Shown here in pieces: positions 8,971 through 18,900 of a stretch of 64,000 bases of DNA (the stretch's first letter is position 1; every line of letters begins with the position of its first letter). A program made the translations under genes and the position numbers. This DNA is from Amphibiibacter pelophylacis (lineage in GTDB: Bacteria > Pseudomonadota > Gammaproteobacteria > Burkholderiales > Burkholderiaceae_C): NCBI RefSeq assembly GCF_037688875.1, contig NZ_JAWDIE010000017.1, positions 20,617 to 84,616 of the forward strand, written 5' to 3'. Below the pieces are notes generated by a model. It did not search any database and was not told the origin of the DNA. It saw nothing but the letters and a program-made list of their open reading frames with translations.

Positions 8971-9246
8971 TCAGGCCCGGTCCAGCCAGCCCTCGCCGAA
9001 AGCCGTGTCCGCGCTGGCGGTGTTCAGCCCTTTCTCCCGGATGAACTGAGCCCCTGCGCGGCGCTTCAGCCCCAGAAGCGACTGCGCCGTCAGCTCAGCG
9101 AAGCAAAGCCAGGCCCAAGCGCTGTCTTCGTCGCCAGCACGGCCCGCTTCCTGGGATTCGGCCAGATAAACCAGATTCATACCGCCCTCACGCAGCAGGG
9201 CCTCACGTTCGCCGCTGGGCAGATAGCTGATAGGTGTCGGGTTCAT
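8971..9246 (-). CDS. Small hypothetical protein, first gene of a two-gene unit
   Basis: The product has 91 residues from the ATG at 9246, which follows an AGAAGGA ribosome site with good spacing. A longer frame upstream lacks such a site. The sequence contains YLAESQEAGRAGDEDSAWAW and ends in TAFGEGWLDRA; it is soluble in character with no membrane segment or signal. I cannot assign a family. It is followed after a TGA and three bases by the 198-residue gene, giving a compact two-gene operon between ald and tusA. Its small size and tight pairing resemble toxin-antitoxin or accessory modules, but no toxin motif is visible, so this is only a structural resemblance. Confidence 0.6.
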   Translation of the reverse strand: MNPTPISYLPSGEREALLREGGMNLVYLAESQEAGRAGDEDSAWAWLCFAELTAQSLLGLKRRAGAQFIREKGLNTASADTAFGEGWLDRA

Positions 9247-9333
9247 GTCATGTCCTTCTGAAGGATAAGACCAGTATAGGCAGAGAGAGCCATTTACGGC
9301 ACGGCACCCCCACTGAGGGGACACAGACAAACC

Positions 9334-9348
9334 TCGCTGAAGCAGCGA
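9334..9348 (-). terminator. Possible terminator after tusA
   Basis: A perfect 6-bp inverted repeat TCGCTG/CAGCGA with a 3-base loop lies just downstream of the tusA stop on the minus strand. It is followed in that direction by the moderately T-rich GGTTTGTCTGTGT. The T-tract is interrupted, so it may be a weak or partial terminator. Confidence 0.35.
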
Positions 9349-9359
9349 TCAGCCCGCAC

Positions 9360-9602
9360 TCACCCCTTGCGCCTCAGAAAATGCCGCATCACCCGCCCTT
9401 CGCCCGCTTCCTGGGCGAGCAGGGCGTTGCCGGTCTGGCGGGCGAAGGCCTGGAAATCGAGTTCGGCGCTGGGGTCGGTGGTGGTGATGCGCAGCACCTG
9501 AGCGGGCTGCATCGCGGCCAGGGCCTTCTTGGCCTTGAGGATGGGCATGGGGCAGTTCAGGCCCGTGGTGTCCAGGTCCTGGTCAAAATCTGGCAGGCTC
9601 AT
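9360..9602 (-). CDS. tusA: TusA-family sulfur carrier protein
   Basis: TusA proteins carry a persulfide on a conserved cysteine, feeding tRNA 2-thiouridine synthesis and other sulfur transfers. The 80-residue protein has the family motif LNCPMPILKAKKAL with the CPxP active-site cysteine, followed by the typical beta strand VLRITTTDPSAELDFQAFA and a C-terminal LRRKG. Start at 9602 overlaps the aroQ stop by four bases (ATGA), so it is translated with aroQ at the end of the cyo transcript. SirA-like and YedF-like relatives share the motif, so the exact sulfur acceptor is not determined. Confidence 0.88.
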   Translation of the reverse strand: MSLPDFDQDLDTTGLNCPMPILKAKKALAAMQPAQVLRITTTDPSAELDFQAFARQTGNALLAQEAGEGRVMRHFLRRKG

Positions 9603-10051
9603 GCCGCGCGGCGCACCAGCGCGTCGATGGCCAGCAGGTAGCCGTTCGTGCCCAGGCCAATGATGATGCCGGCCGCTGCGGGCGAAACCCACGAGTGGTG
9701 GCGGAACGCCTCGCGGGCGTGCACGTTGGAGATGTGGCACTCGATGACCGGCAGGCCGTCCACGCCCTTGATGGCGTCGTGCAGCGCGATCGAGGTGTGC
9801 GTGAAGGCGCCGGGGTTGAACACGCAGCCCAGCGCTTCGCCCGATTTGTAGAGGCGGCCGTATTCGTGAATCTTGTCGATCAGCGCGCCTTCCCAGTTGC
9901 TCTGCAGGCATTCCAGCGCATAGCCCAGGCGGGCGGCGTGCTCGGTGCACTGGCGCTCGACATCGGCCAGCGTGGTCGCGCCGTAGACGTCGGGCTCACG
10001 GGTGCCCAGCAGGTTGAGATTGGGGCCGTTCAGCAGCAGAATTTTTTTCAT
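9599..10051 (-). CDS. aroQ: Type II 3-dehydroquinate dehydratase
   Basis: AroQ removes water from 3-dehydroquinate to give 3-dehydroshikimate in the shikimate pathway (EC 4.2.1.10). The 150-residue length and the sequence are typical of the dodecameric type II enzyme. The N-terminus ILLLNGPNLNLLGTREPDVYG carries the catalytic tyrosine and flexible loop, LQSNWEGALIDKIHE and FNPGAFTHTSIALHDAI line the active site with Asn and His, and VIECHISNVHAREAFRHHS carries the second His/Arg cluster. The ATG at 10051 is two bases downstream of the cyoE stop. It therefore seems to be read from the oxidase operon. Confidence 0.96.
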   Translation of the reverse strand: MKKILLLNGPNLNLLGTREPDVYGATTLADVERQCTEHAARLGYALECLQSNWEGALIDKIHEYGRLYKSGEALGCVFNPGAFTHTSIALHDAIKGVDGLPVIECHISNVHAREAFRHHSWVSPAAAGIIIGLGTNGYLLAIDALVRRAA

Positions 10052-10053
10052 GG

Positions 10054-10956
10054 TCAACGCAGGAGCTGGTCCAGCGCCATCAGCAGGCACAAGGCCATGA
10101 CATAAATCAGCGAGCCCGCAAACACCTTGCGCGCCCACGCCAGGCTGGCGGGATCGCCCAGCTCCAACGGGCCTGCAGGCAAACGCAGCACCGTGGACAG
10201 CCAGTAGGCCCCCACCGCTGCAACGCCCACACCAAACAGCAGGCCGCTGTAACCCAGCGGCACCAGCAGCAGGCTGGCCAGTACGCAGGCCAGCGTGGTC
10301 CAGATCATGTGGCGGCGCGTGGTCGCCAGGCCGCGCACCAGCGGCAGCACCGGAATGCCGACATTGGCGTAATCGCCCTGACGAAAAATGGCGATGGCGT
10401 AAGAGTGCGGCAACTGCCAGAGGCTGAAAGCCACAAACAGCAGCAGAGCCGCCATGTCCAGATGCGGCCAGGCGGCCACATAACCGATCACCGGTGGCAT
10501 GGCGCCCGAAAAGCTGCCCACCACCGTGCCGTAGACCGAGCTGCGCTTGAAGAGCAGCGTGTACAGGCCCACGTAAACCACATAGCCCGCCAGCCCGGCG
10601 GCAGCCGCCAGCGGGCTGCACAGGGCCAGAAAGGCCAGGCCCGGAACTCCCAACGCCACCGCGTACCATGCCGCTGCCCGGATGCTGATTTCACCCTGCA
10701 CCAGCACGCGGGTGCAGGTGCGGGCCATGCGGCCGTCGATGTCGCGGTCGATGATGTTGTTGACCACGCAGCCCGAGGCCACCACCATCATCGTGCCCAG
10801 AGAAGCCAGCACCACCAGATGCAGCGCGGGCATGCCCCGCGCCCCAAGCCAAAGCCCCCCCAGCACCGACACCAAGTTACCGAACAGAATGCCGGGCTTG
10901 GTGATGCGGACCCAGGGGCTGTTCATCGCCTGCAGGCGCAGCGAGGTGAAAGACAT
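10054..10956 (-). CDS. cyoE: Protoheme IX farnesyltransferase (heme O synthase)
   Basis: CyoE transfers a farnesyl group from farnesyl diphosphate to the vinyl side chain of protoheme, making heme O for the bo3 oxidase. The 300-residue protein is a UbiA-type prenyltransferase with about nine hydrophobic segments. The first Asp-rich motif reads NNIIDRDIDGRMART, and the second conserved cytoplasmic loop is RQGDYANVGIPVLPLVRG. It begins with KPGILFGNLVSVLGG, standard for the family. Position directly after cyoD, 28 bases downstream, identifies it as the cyo operon copy rather than a ctaB of an aa3 oxidase. Confidence 0.95.
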   Translation of the reverse strand: MSFTSLRLQAMNSPWVRITKPGILFGNLVSVLGGLWLGARGMPALHLVVLASLGTMMVVASGCVVNNIIDRDIDGRMARTCTRVLVQGEISIRAAAWYAVALGVPGLAFLALCSPLAAAAGLAGYVVYVGLYTLLFKRSSVYGTVVGSFSGAMPPVIGYVAAWPHLDMAALLLFVAFSLWQLPHSYAIAIFRQGDYANVGIPVLPLVRGLATTRRHMIWTTLACVLASLLLVPLGYSGLLFGVGVAAVGAYWLSTVLRLPAGPLELGDPASLAWARKVFAGSLIYVMALCLLMALDQLLR

Positions 10957-10984
10957 GGGCTGACCGCCGCCGGACGAACGGCGT

Positions 10985-11329
10985 TTACTTCTCGACCGGA
11001 ACCACGTACATCATGTTCGCGTTCATGTGATACATGATCCACAGCGAACCCACGATCACAATACCGACAATGAAGGCGGTGAAGGCCAGTGCGCCCAGGT
11101 TCCAGCGCTCGCGTTTGGTGAAATCGATGTGCAGGAAGTAATAGATCTGCACCAGGATCTGCACCACCGCCAGGATGGCAATGGTGAAAACGGCGGTGGA
11201 GCGCGTCATCGCGCCCGTCATGATCAGCGCAAACGGAATCACCGTCAGGATGATGGACAGGATGAAGCCGGTGGAATACGACTTCACCGTCGCGGTGCTG
11301 TGCTCGTCATGCGAAGAATGGGAACTCAT
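10985..11329 (-). CDS. cyoD: Cytochrome o ubiquinol oxidase subunit IV
   Basis: CyoD is the small accessory subunit IV of the cytochrome bo3 quinol oxidase, thought to help assembly of heme and copper in subunit I. The 114-residue protein has a short His-rich cytoplasmic N-terminus and three transmembrane segments (about residues 19-41, 48-68 and 80-103). The YYFLHIDFTKRERWNL loop between the second and third is characteristic. The ATG at 11329 overlaps the cyoC stop by four bases. Length and order cyoC-cyoD-cyoE agree with the standard operon. Confidence 0.95.
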   Translation of the reverse strand: MSSHSSHDEHSTATVKSYSTGFILSIILTVIPFALIMTGAMTRSTAVFTIAILAVVQILVQIYYFLHIDFTKRERWNLGALAFTAFIVGIVIVGSLWIMYHMNANMMYVVPVEK

Positions 11330-11955
11330 TGCGCGACTCCGGTGAGGTAGACCATGGTGTAAACGCAGATCCAGACGATGTCCAGAAAGTGCCAGAACAG
11401 GCTGAGGCAGGACAGGCGCATCAGCGTGGCCGGCTGGCTCAGGCCGTGACGCGACAGGTGCACGATCATCAGCAGGATCCAGATCAGGCCGACCGTGACG
11501 TGCAAACCGTGCGTACCCACCAGCGTGAAGAAGGCCGACAGGAAAGCGCTGACCTGCGGGCCGTGACCCGCATGAATCAGGTGATTGAACTCGTACAGCT
11601 CCATGGCGATGAAGCCTGCGCCGAAGGCGAAGGTCACCCACAGCCAGTTCTTCACACCAGACACGTTGCCCTTGTGGGCGGCGATCATGGCGAAACCGAA
11701 GGTCACACTGCTGATCAGCAGCAGGAAGGTTTCCACCAGCACGAAATCCAGCTCGAAGATGTCGCGCGGCGTCGGGCCACCGGCTGTGCCCACGTGCAGC
11801 ACAGCATAGGTGGCGAACAGCGTCCCGAAGAGGATCAAGTCCGTCATCAGGTACAGCCAGAAGCCGTAGATCTTGTTGGCGTTGATGTGGTGGTGATGAT
11901 CGTGATGATCATCGTGGCCGGCGTGACCGCCGGCGGATGCGAGAGATGTGCTCAT
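11326..11955 (-). CDS. cyoC: Cytochrome o ubiquinol oxidase subunit III
   Basis: CyoC is subunit III of the bo3 oxidase, a heme-copper oxidase membrane subunit without metal cofactors. The 209-residue protein begins with a histidine-rich stretch (HAGHDDHHDHHHHI), unusual in degree and perhaps metal-binding, followed by five membrane segments typical of the quinol oxidase form. Conserved features are LMTDLILFGTLFATYAVL, the DFVLVETFLLLISS helix with its Glu, and GTHGLHVTVGLIWI. It lies 60 bases after cyoB and overlaps cyoD by four bases. Confidence 0.96.
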   Translation of the reverse strand: MSTSLASAGGHAGHDDHHDHHHHINANKIYGFWLYLMTDLILFGTLFATYAVLHVGTAGGPTPRDIFELDFVLVETFLLLISSVTFGFAMIAAHKGNVSGVKNWLWVTFAFGAGFIAMELYEFNHLIHAGHGPQVSAFLSAFFTLVGTHGLHVTVGLIWILLMIVHLSRHGLSQPATLMRLSCLSLFWHFLDIVWICVYTMVYLTGVAQ

Positions 11956-12015
11956 GTCAACACTCGGTGCGTTGTGAAAGGCGGGGCGGACAGGGAAAGG
12001 CCATTTCCCGGGAAA

Positions 12016-13998
12016 TCAAGCCTTACCCATGCGCGCCAGCAGCGCGTCCTCGGTTTTCTTGATGGTTTCGGGCGAAATCATGTAGCCGTCGTCATCGTGG
12101 AAGGTGTACCACAGCACGGTGCCCAGCAGGCCCACCATCGCCACGATCACCAGCCACCAGATGTGCCACACAAAGGAGAAGCCCAGAACCAGACTCATCG
12201 CCCCTAGGATCAGACCCATCGGGGTGTTGCTGGGCATGTGGATGGCCTCGTACTTCGCGGGACGCGTGCGCGGCGTCCAGCCGTCCTTCTGCTTCAGATC
12301 CCACAGGGCATCCACATCGCGGATCTCCGGCAGGTAAGAGAAGTTGTAGACCGGCGGCGGCGAAGCGGTGGACCACTCCAGCGTACGGCCGTTCCACGGG
12401 TCGCCCGTCAGGTCGGCCAGCTGCTTGCGGTTGCGGTAGCTGACGATCAGCTGGATCACCTGGCAGGCCACGCCGACCGCGATACACAGCGCGCCGATCA
12501 GGGCCACGATCAGGTATGGCTGCCAGGCGGGGTTGTCATAGTGGTTGGTGCGGCGCGTCATGCCCATGAAGCCCAGGATGTAGAGCGGCATGAAAGCCAG
12601 GTAGAAGCCGATGATCCAGCCCCAGAAGGCGCGCTTGCCCCAGGTTTCGTCCAGCTTGTAGCCGAACATTTTGGGGAACCAGAAGCTGAAGCCGGCAAAG
12701 TAGCCAAACACCGCGCCACCAATGATGGTGTTGTGGAAGTGCGCGATCAGGAACAGGCTGTTGTGCAGCACAAAGTCTGCGCCCGGCACCGACAGCATCA
12801 CGCCGGTCATGCCACCGATGGTGAAGGTCACCAGGAAGCCCAGCGTCCACAGCACCGGGGTGGTGAACTCGAGGCGGCCTTTGTAAATCGTGAACAGCCA
12901 GTTGAAGACCTTCACCCCGGTCGGGATGGAGATGATCATGGTCGCAATACCAAAGAAGGTATTGACGCTAGCGCCCGAACCCATGGTGAAGAAGTGATGC
13001 AGCCAGACCACGAAGCTCAGCACGCCGATCACCGCCGTGGCGTAGACCATGCTCTTGTAACCGAACAGGCGCTTGCGCGAGAAGGTCGAGATCACTTCCG
13101 AGAAAATACCGAACGCCGGCAGCACCAGGATGTAGACCTCGGGGTGACCCCAGATCCAGATCAGGTTGACGTACATCATCATGTTGCCGCCGTCACCGTT
13201 GGTGAAGAAGTGGGTGCCGACATAACGGTCCAGACCCAGCAGCGCCAGCACAACGGTCAGCACCGGGAACACCACCACGATCAGCATGTTGGAGATCAGG
13301 GCGGTCCAGGTGAAGATGGGCATGCGCATCAGGGTCATGCCCGGGGCGCGCATCCGGAAAATGGTGACCAGGAAGTTGACGCCGGTCAGCAGTGTGCCCA
13401 GGCCCGACAGCTGCAGCGCCCAGATGTAGTAATCCACCCCCACGCTCGGGCTGAACTCAATGCCCGACAGCGGCGGATACGCCAGCCAGCCAGTGGCGGC
13501 GAAATCACCGATGAACAGCGACAGGTTGATCAGCACCGCGCTGATCCCGAACAGCCAGAAGCTGAGCGAGTTCAGGAAGGGGAAGGCCACGTCGCGGGCG
13601 CCGATCTGTAGCGGCACCACGACGTTCATCAGACCCACCACCAGCGGCATGGCCACGAAGAAAATCATGATCACGCCGTGTGCCGTGAAGATCTGGTCGT
13701 AGTGTTCAGGCGGCAGTGGCCCGGGAACGCCGTTGGCAATGGCCAGCTGCGTGCGCATCATCAGCGCATCAGCAAAGCCGCGCACCATCATGACCAGCGC
13801 GACGATGATGTACATCGCGCCGATGCGCTTGTGATCGACTGACGTCAGCCAGTCGCGCCACAGCGGCCCCCACCATTTCATGTAAGTGACCAGTGCCAGC
13901 AGCGCGAAGGCGCCCCCCAGCATCCCGATGGTGGCCACCATGATGATGGGCTCGTGCATGGGAACCACATCCATGCTGAGCTTACCCAGTGCGTTCAT
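12016..13998 (-). CDS. cyoB: Cytochrome o ubiquinol oxidase subunit I
   Basis: CyoB holds the low-spin heme b, the high-spin heme o and CuB, where oxygen is reduced to water with proton pumping. The 660-residue length is standard for the bo3 form. The CuB ligand and cross-link region is WGHPEVYILVLPAFG, followed by the double His in VVWLHHFFTMGS. The heme ligands lie in IAHFHNTIIGGAVFGYFAG. The protein has about fifteen hydrophobic segments. It begins MNALGKLSMDVVPMHEPI, matching relatives. It lies 49 bases after cyoA in a single transcript. A paralogous aa3 oxidase is not present in the window. Confidence 0.98.
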   Translation of the reverse strand: MNALGKLSMDVVPMHEPIIMVATIGMLGGAFALLALVTYMKWWGPLWRDWLTSVDHKRIGAMYIIVALVMMVRGFADALMMRTQLAIANGVPGPLPPEHYDQIFTAHGVIMIFFVAMPLVVGLMNVVVPLQIGARDVAFPFLNSLSFWLFGISAVLINLSLFIGDFAATGWLAYPPLSGIEFSPSVGVDYYIWALQLSGLGTLLTGVNFLVTIFRMRAPGMTLMRMPIFTWTALISNMLIVVVFPVLTVVLALLGLDRYVGTHFFTNGDGGNMMMYVNLIWIWGHPEVYILVLPAFGIFSEVISTFSRKRLFGYKSMVYATAVIGVLSFVVWLHHFFTMGSGASVNTFFGIATMIISIPTGVKVFNWLFTIYKGRLEFTTPVLWTLGFLVTFTIGGMTGVMLSVPGADFVLHNSLFLIAHFHNTIIGGAVFGYFAGFSFWFPKMFGYKLDETWGKRAFWGWIIGFYLAFMPLYILGFMGMTRRTNHYDNPAWQPYLIVALIGALCIAVGVACQVIQLIVSYRNRKQLADLTGDPWNGRTLEWSTASPPPVYNFSYLPEIRDVDALWDLKQKDGWTPRTRPAKYEAIHMPSNTPMGLILGAMSLVLGFSFVWHIWWLVIVAMVGLLGTVLWYTFHDDDGYMISPETIKKTEDALLARMGKA

Positions 13999-14047
13999 AG
14001 TCGTTCTTTCCGAAAAACAATCCGTTGGCAGTATCGCGATTCAGCAG

Positions 14048-14962
14048 TCATTGGGCCGGTGCGGCTTCGCCGTGTCCCGCGTGGGCGTCGCCCTTCTCAG
14101 CGTCGCCCGCCATGGTCATGTGACCGCCGTGCCCCATGAACTGGTCAATGATGGCCTTGAACAAATCCGGCTGCACGGTACCGTAATAGGTCACCGGTGT
14201 GTTTTCGCTGGGCTGGGCCAGTTCTTTGTAGGACGCCATGTCCAGCTGGGTGGCATTGGCCTTGACTTTCTTCACCCAGTCCTCGAAGCCCTGCTGGGTC
14301 GTCGAGATGGCGTTGAACTTCATGCCCGAGAAACCCGCGCCACTGTAGTTGGCCGACAGGCCCGGGAAGGTGCCTTCGTTGTTGGCGATCAGGTGCAGTT
14401 TGGTGGCCATGCCCGGCATGGCGTAGATCTGGCTGCCCAGCTCGGGGATGAAGAAGGCGTTCATCACCGACTGCGAAGTGATCTCGAAGTTCAGCGGCGT
14501 GTCTTTGGGGAAAGCGATCTGGTTGATGGTCGCAATGCCCTGATCTGGGTAGACGAACAGCCACTTCCAGTTCAGCGAAATGGCCTGGATGCGCAGCGGC
14601 TTGACGTTGGATTCCAGCGGCTTGAACGGATCCAGGTCGTGGGTGGTCTTGTAAGTCACTGTCCCCAGGATCAGGATCAGGATGATGGGCACGGCCCACA
14701 TCCAGAACTCGATCTTGTTGGAGTGGTGCCAGTCGGGCGCGTATTCGGCGTCCTTGTTGCCAGCGCGGTACTTCCAGGCGAAGTAAAAGGTCATGAAAAT
14801 GACCGGAATCACCACGATCAGCATCAGCGCAAAGGCGAAGATGATCAGGTTTTTCGTTTCCACACCCACGGCGCCCTGGGGGTTGAAGATGCCCGAAGAG
14901 CATCCGGTGAGCGCGCCCGCCAGAGCCAATGCGCTCCAGCGTCTCAGATTGAGTCGTTTCAT
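14048..14962 (-). CDS. cyoA: Cytochrome o ubiquinol oxidase subunit II (lipoprotein)
   Basis: CyoA is the subunit II lipoprotein of the quinol oxidase; its periplasmic cupredoxin domain helps bind quinol-oxidase subunit I. The ATG at 14962 gives a 304-residue protein with a lipobox LTGCS near residue 20, two transmembrane helices (about residues 39-62 and 86-105) and the conserved NWKWLFVYPDQGIATINQ strand. In the place where cytochrome c oxidases carry the CuA Cys-Cys-His-Met ligands it reads LSANYSGAGFSGMKF with no cysteine. This supports quinol rather than cytochrome c as donor. The C-terminus is His- and Gly-rich. It is the first gene of cyoABCDE-aroQ-tusA. Confidence 0.96.
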   Translation of the reverse strand: MKRLNLRRWSALALAGALTGCSSGIFNPQGAVGVETKNLIIFAFALMLIVVIPVIFMTFYFAWKYRAGNKDAEYAPDWHHSNKIEFWMWAVPIILILILGTVTYKTTHDLDPFKPLESNVKPLRIQAISLNWKWLFVYPDQGIATINQIAFPKDTPLNFEITSQSVMNAFFIPELGSQIYAMPGMATKLHLIANNEGTFPGLSANYSGAGFSGMKFNAISTTQQGFEDWVKKVKANATQLDMASYKELAQPSENTPVTYYGTVQPDLFKAIIDQFMGHGGHMTMAGDAEKGDAHAGHGEAAPAQ

Positions 14963-15004
14963 GGTTAGACCTGGTTGTCCTGCTAAGGGGTACGCCGACT
15001 TCGC

Positions 15005-15035
15005 CTGCAGCGGCCGGGCAAAGCGCCCGCTGCAG
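15005..15035 (-). other. Stem-loop in the cyoA leader
   Basis: A perfect 9-bp inverted repeat, CTGCAGCGG and CCGCTGCAG, flanks 13 bases with further GC complementarity. It falls between the predicted cyoA promoter and the cyoA start, about 45-70 bases upstream of the ATG, so it should be in the mRNA leader. There is no T-tract after it, so it is not an ordinary terminator. Confidence 0.5.
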
Positions 15036-15053
15036 CCTTCTGCAAAGGCCTGC

Positions 15054-15083
15054 ATTCTAGGCGGAGCGAGAACGTTCTGTCGA
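15054..15083 (-). promoter_or_regulatory. Probable sigma-70 promoter of cyoABCDE
   Basis: On the minus strand TCGACA (one mismatch to TTGACA) is followed by an 18-base spacer and TAGAAT, close to the consensus minus 10. It lies about 90 bases upstream of the cyoA start, downstream of the clpB terminator, with no other gene between. The spacing and location make it a good candidate; no regulator site was recognised. Confidence 0.5.
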
Positions 15084-15122
15084 GAAAACCAGGTCTATTT
15101 CCGACTGTAAATCTGGTAATAA

Positions 15123-15154
15123 CCCTGGAGTCAGAGGTCCGTCAGACTCCAGGG
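15123..15154 (-). terminator. Probable intrinsic terminator of clpB
   Basis: A 10-bp perfect inverted repeat, CCCTGGAGTC and GACTCCAGGG with a 12-base loop, lies four bases after the clpB stop. In the direction of clpB transcription it is followed by TTATTACC, a short T-rich tail. It separates clpB from the cyo promoter. Confidence 0.65.
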
Positions 15155-15158
15155 CCGG

Positions 15159-17783
<2,625 letters not shown>

Positions 17784-17817
17784 AAGGTCTCTCGCAAAAA
17801 ATGGAACTTGGGCTCTT

Positions 17818-17845
17818 ACATAGGGCAAGGCGGGCAGAATTCAAG
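17818..17845 (-). promoter_or_regulatory. Sigma-32 (RpoH) heat-shock promoter of clpB
   Basis: On the minus strand CTTGAA is followed by a 14-base spacer and CCCTATGT. This differs from the RpoH consensus (CTTGAA, 13-15 bases, CCCCATNT) by one base in the minus 10 element. Transcription would start about 25-30 bases before the clpB ATG at 17783. The fit to consensus and spacing plus the chaperone target make this a strong call. Confidence 0.8.
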
Positions 17846-17906
17846 CCACAATGTCAGCCGAAATACCCCCAACCCCTCCTCTTTTGACTGCTGTGCGGGA
17901 GCCGTG

Positions 17907-18893
17907 ATGTCGTTTTTTGTGTGTGCGGGCGAGGCCCTGGTCGATCTGGTCGAAAACCCCCAGGGGCTGATGCAGCCCTGCCTGGGCGGATCAGTGTTCA
18001 ACTGCGCCATCGCGCTGGCGCGCCAGGGCGTGCCCACGCGCTACGCCAACCCGCTGTCGCGTGACCGCTTCGGCCAGCGCTTTGCCCAGCAGCTGGCGCA
18101 GGACGATGTCAGCCTGCTGCTGCCCGAGCCGGTGCTGGAGCCGACCTCGCTGGCCGTGGTCAGCCTGGGCGCTGACGGCCAGCCCAGCTACGGCTTTTAC
18201 CGCACTGGCGTGGCCGACCGCGCCTGGACGGTGGACGCCCTGGCGCCACTGTTGCGCGAAGCGCGCGGCCTGCATCTGGGGGGCCTGGCGCTGGTGCCGG
18301 ACGACATCGCCCGCTACACCGCGCTGCAGCGCAGCGTGCGCGAGGCTGGGGGCCTGGTCGCGGTGGACGCCAACCTGCGCCCGGCCGTGGTCGCCGACCA
18401 CGCCGCCTACACCCGCGCCGTCAACGAGGCCCTGGGCCTGGCGCATCTGGTCAAGGTCAGCGACGAGGATCTCTTCCACCTGGGCCGTGCGCCGCACGGC
18501 GCCAGCCCCGGCCAGGCACTGGCCGCCGCGCAGGCGCTGCTGGCCGAGCTGCCCGGCACCCAGCTGATCGCCCTGACGCTGGGCGCCCAGGGCGCCTGGC
18601 TGCTGACGCGCACCGACACCCTGCGTGCGCAGGGCCTGAGCCTGGGCCCGGTGGCTGACACCGTGGGCGCGGGCGACTGCTTCATGGCCGGTCTGCTGGC
18701 CAGCCTGTGGCAGGACGGCGCGCTGGACAGCCCCGAACATCTGGCGCGCGCCGCCACCCAGCGCCAGGTGCTGGACGCCGCACTGCGCCGCGCTGTGGCC
18801 GCCGCCGGGATCAACGTGACGCGCACCGGCTGCCAGCCGCCCACCGCTGCCGAAACCCGCGCCGCCAGCGCGCAGGTTCAGGTTCAGGACTGA
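17907..18893 (+). CDS. PfkB-family carbohydrate kinase (probable fructokinase)
   Basis: This is a ribokinase-family sugar kinase, most like bacterial fructokinases that phosphorylate fructose at C6. The 328-residue protein starts at ATG 17907 with CAGEALVDLV, has the first PfkB signature around GGSVFNCAIALARQG and the second signature DTVGAGDCFMAGLL, whose Asp is the catalytic base. The substrate lid strand SLAVVSLGADGQPSYGFYR fits the family. It is divergent from clpB and followed seven bases later by the DUF808 gene. Sugar specificity cannot be read from the sequence; the C-terminal 25 residues are a polar tail. Confidence 0.87.
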   Translation: MSFFVCAGEALVDLVENPQGLMQPCLGGSVFNCAIALARQGVPTRYANPLSRDRFGQRFAQQLAQDDVSLLLPEPVLEPTSLAVVSLGADGQPSYGFYRTGVADRAWTVDALAPLLREARGLHLGGLALVPDDIARYTALQRSVREAGGLVAVDANLRPAVVADHAAYTRAVNEALGLAHLVKVSDEDLFHLGRAPHGASPGQALAAAQALLAELPGTQLIALTLGAQGAWLLTRTDTLRAQGLSLGPVADTVGAGDCFMAGLLASLWQDGALDSPEHLARAATQRQVLDAALRRAVAAAGINVTRTGCQPPTAAETRAASAQVQVQD

Positions 18894-18900
18894 GCGCGCC

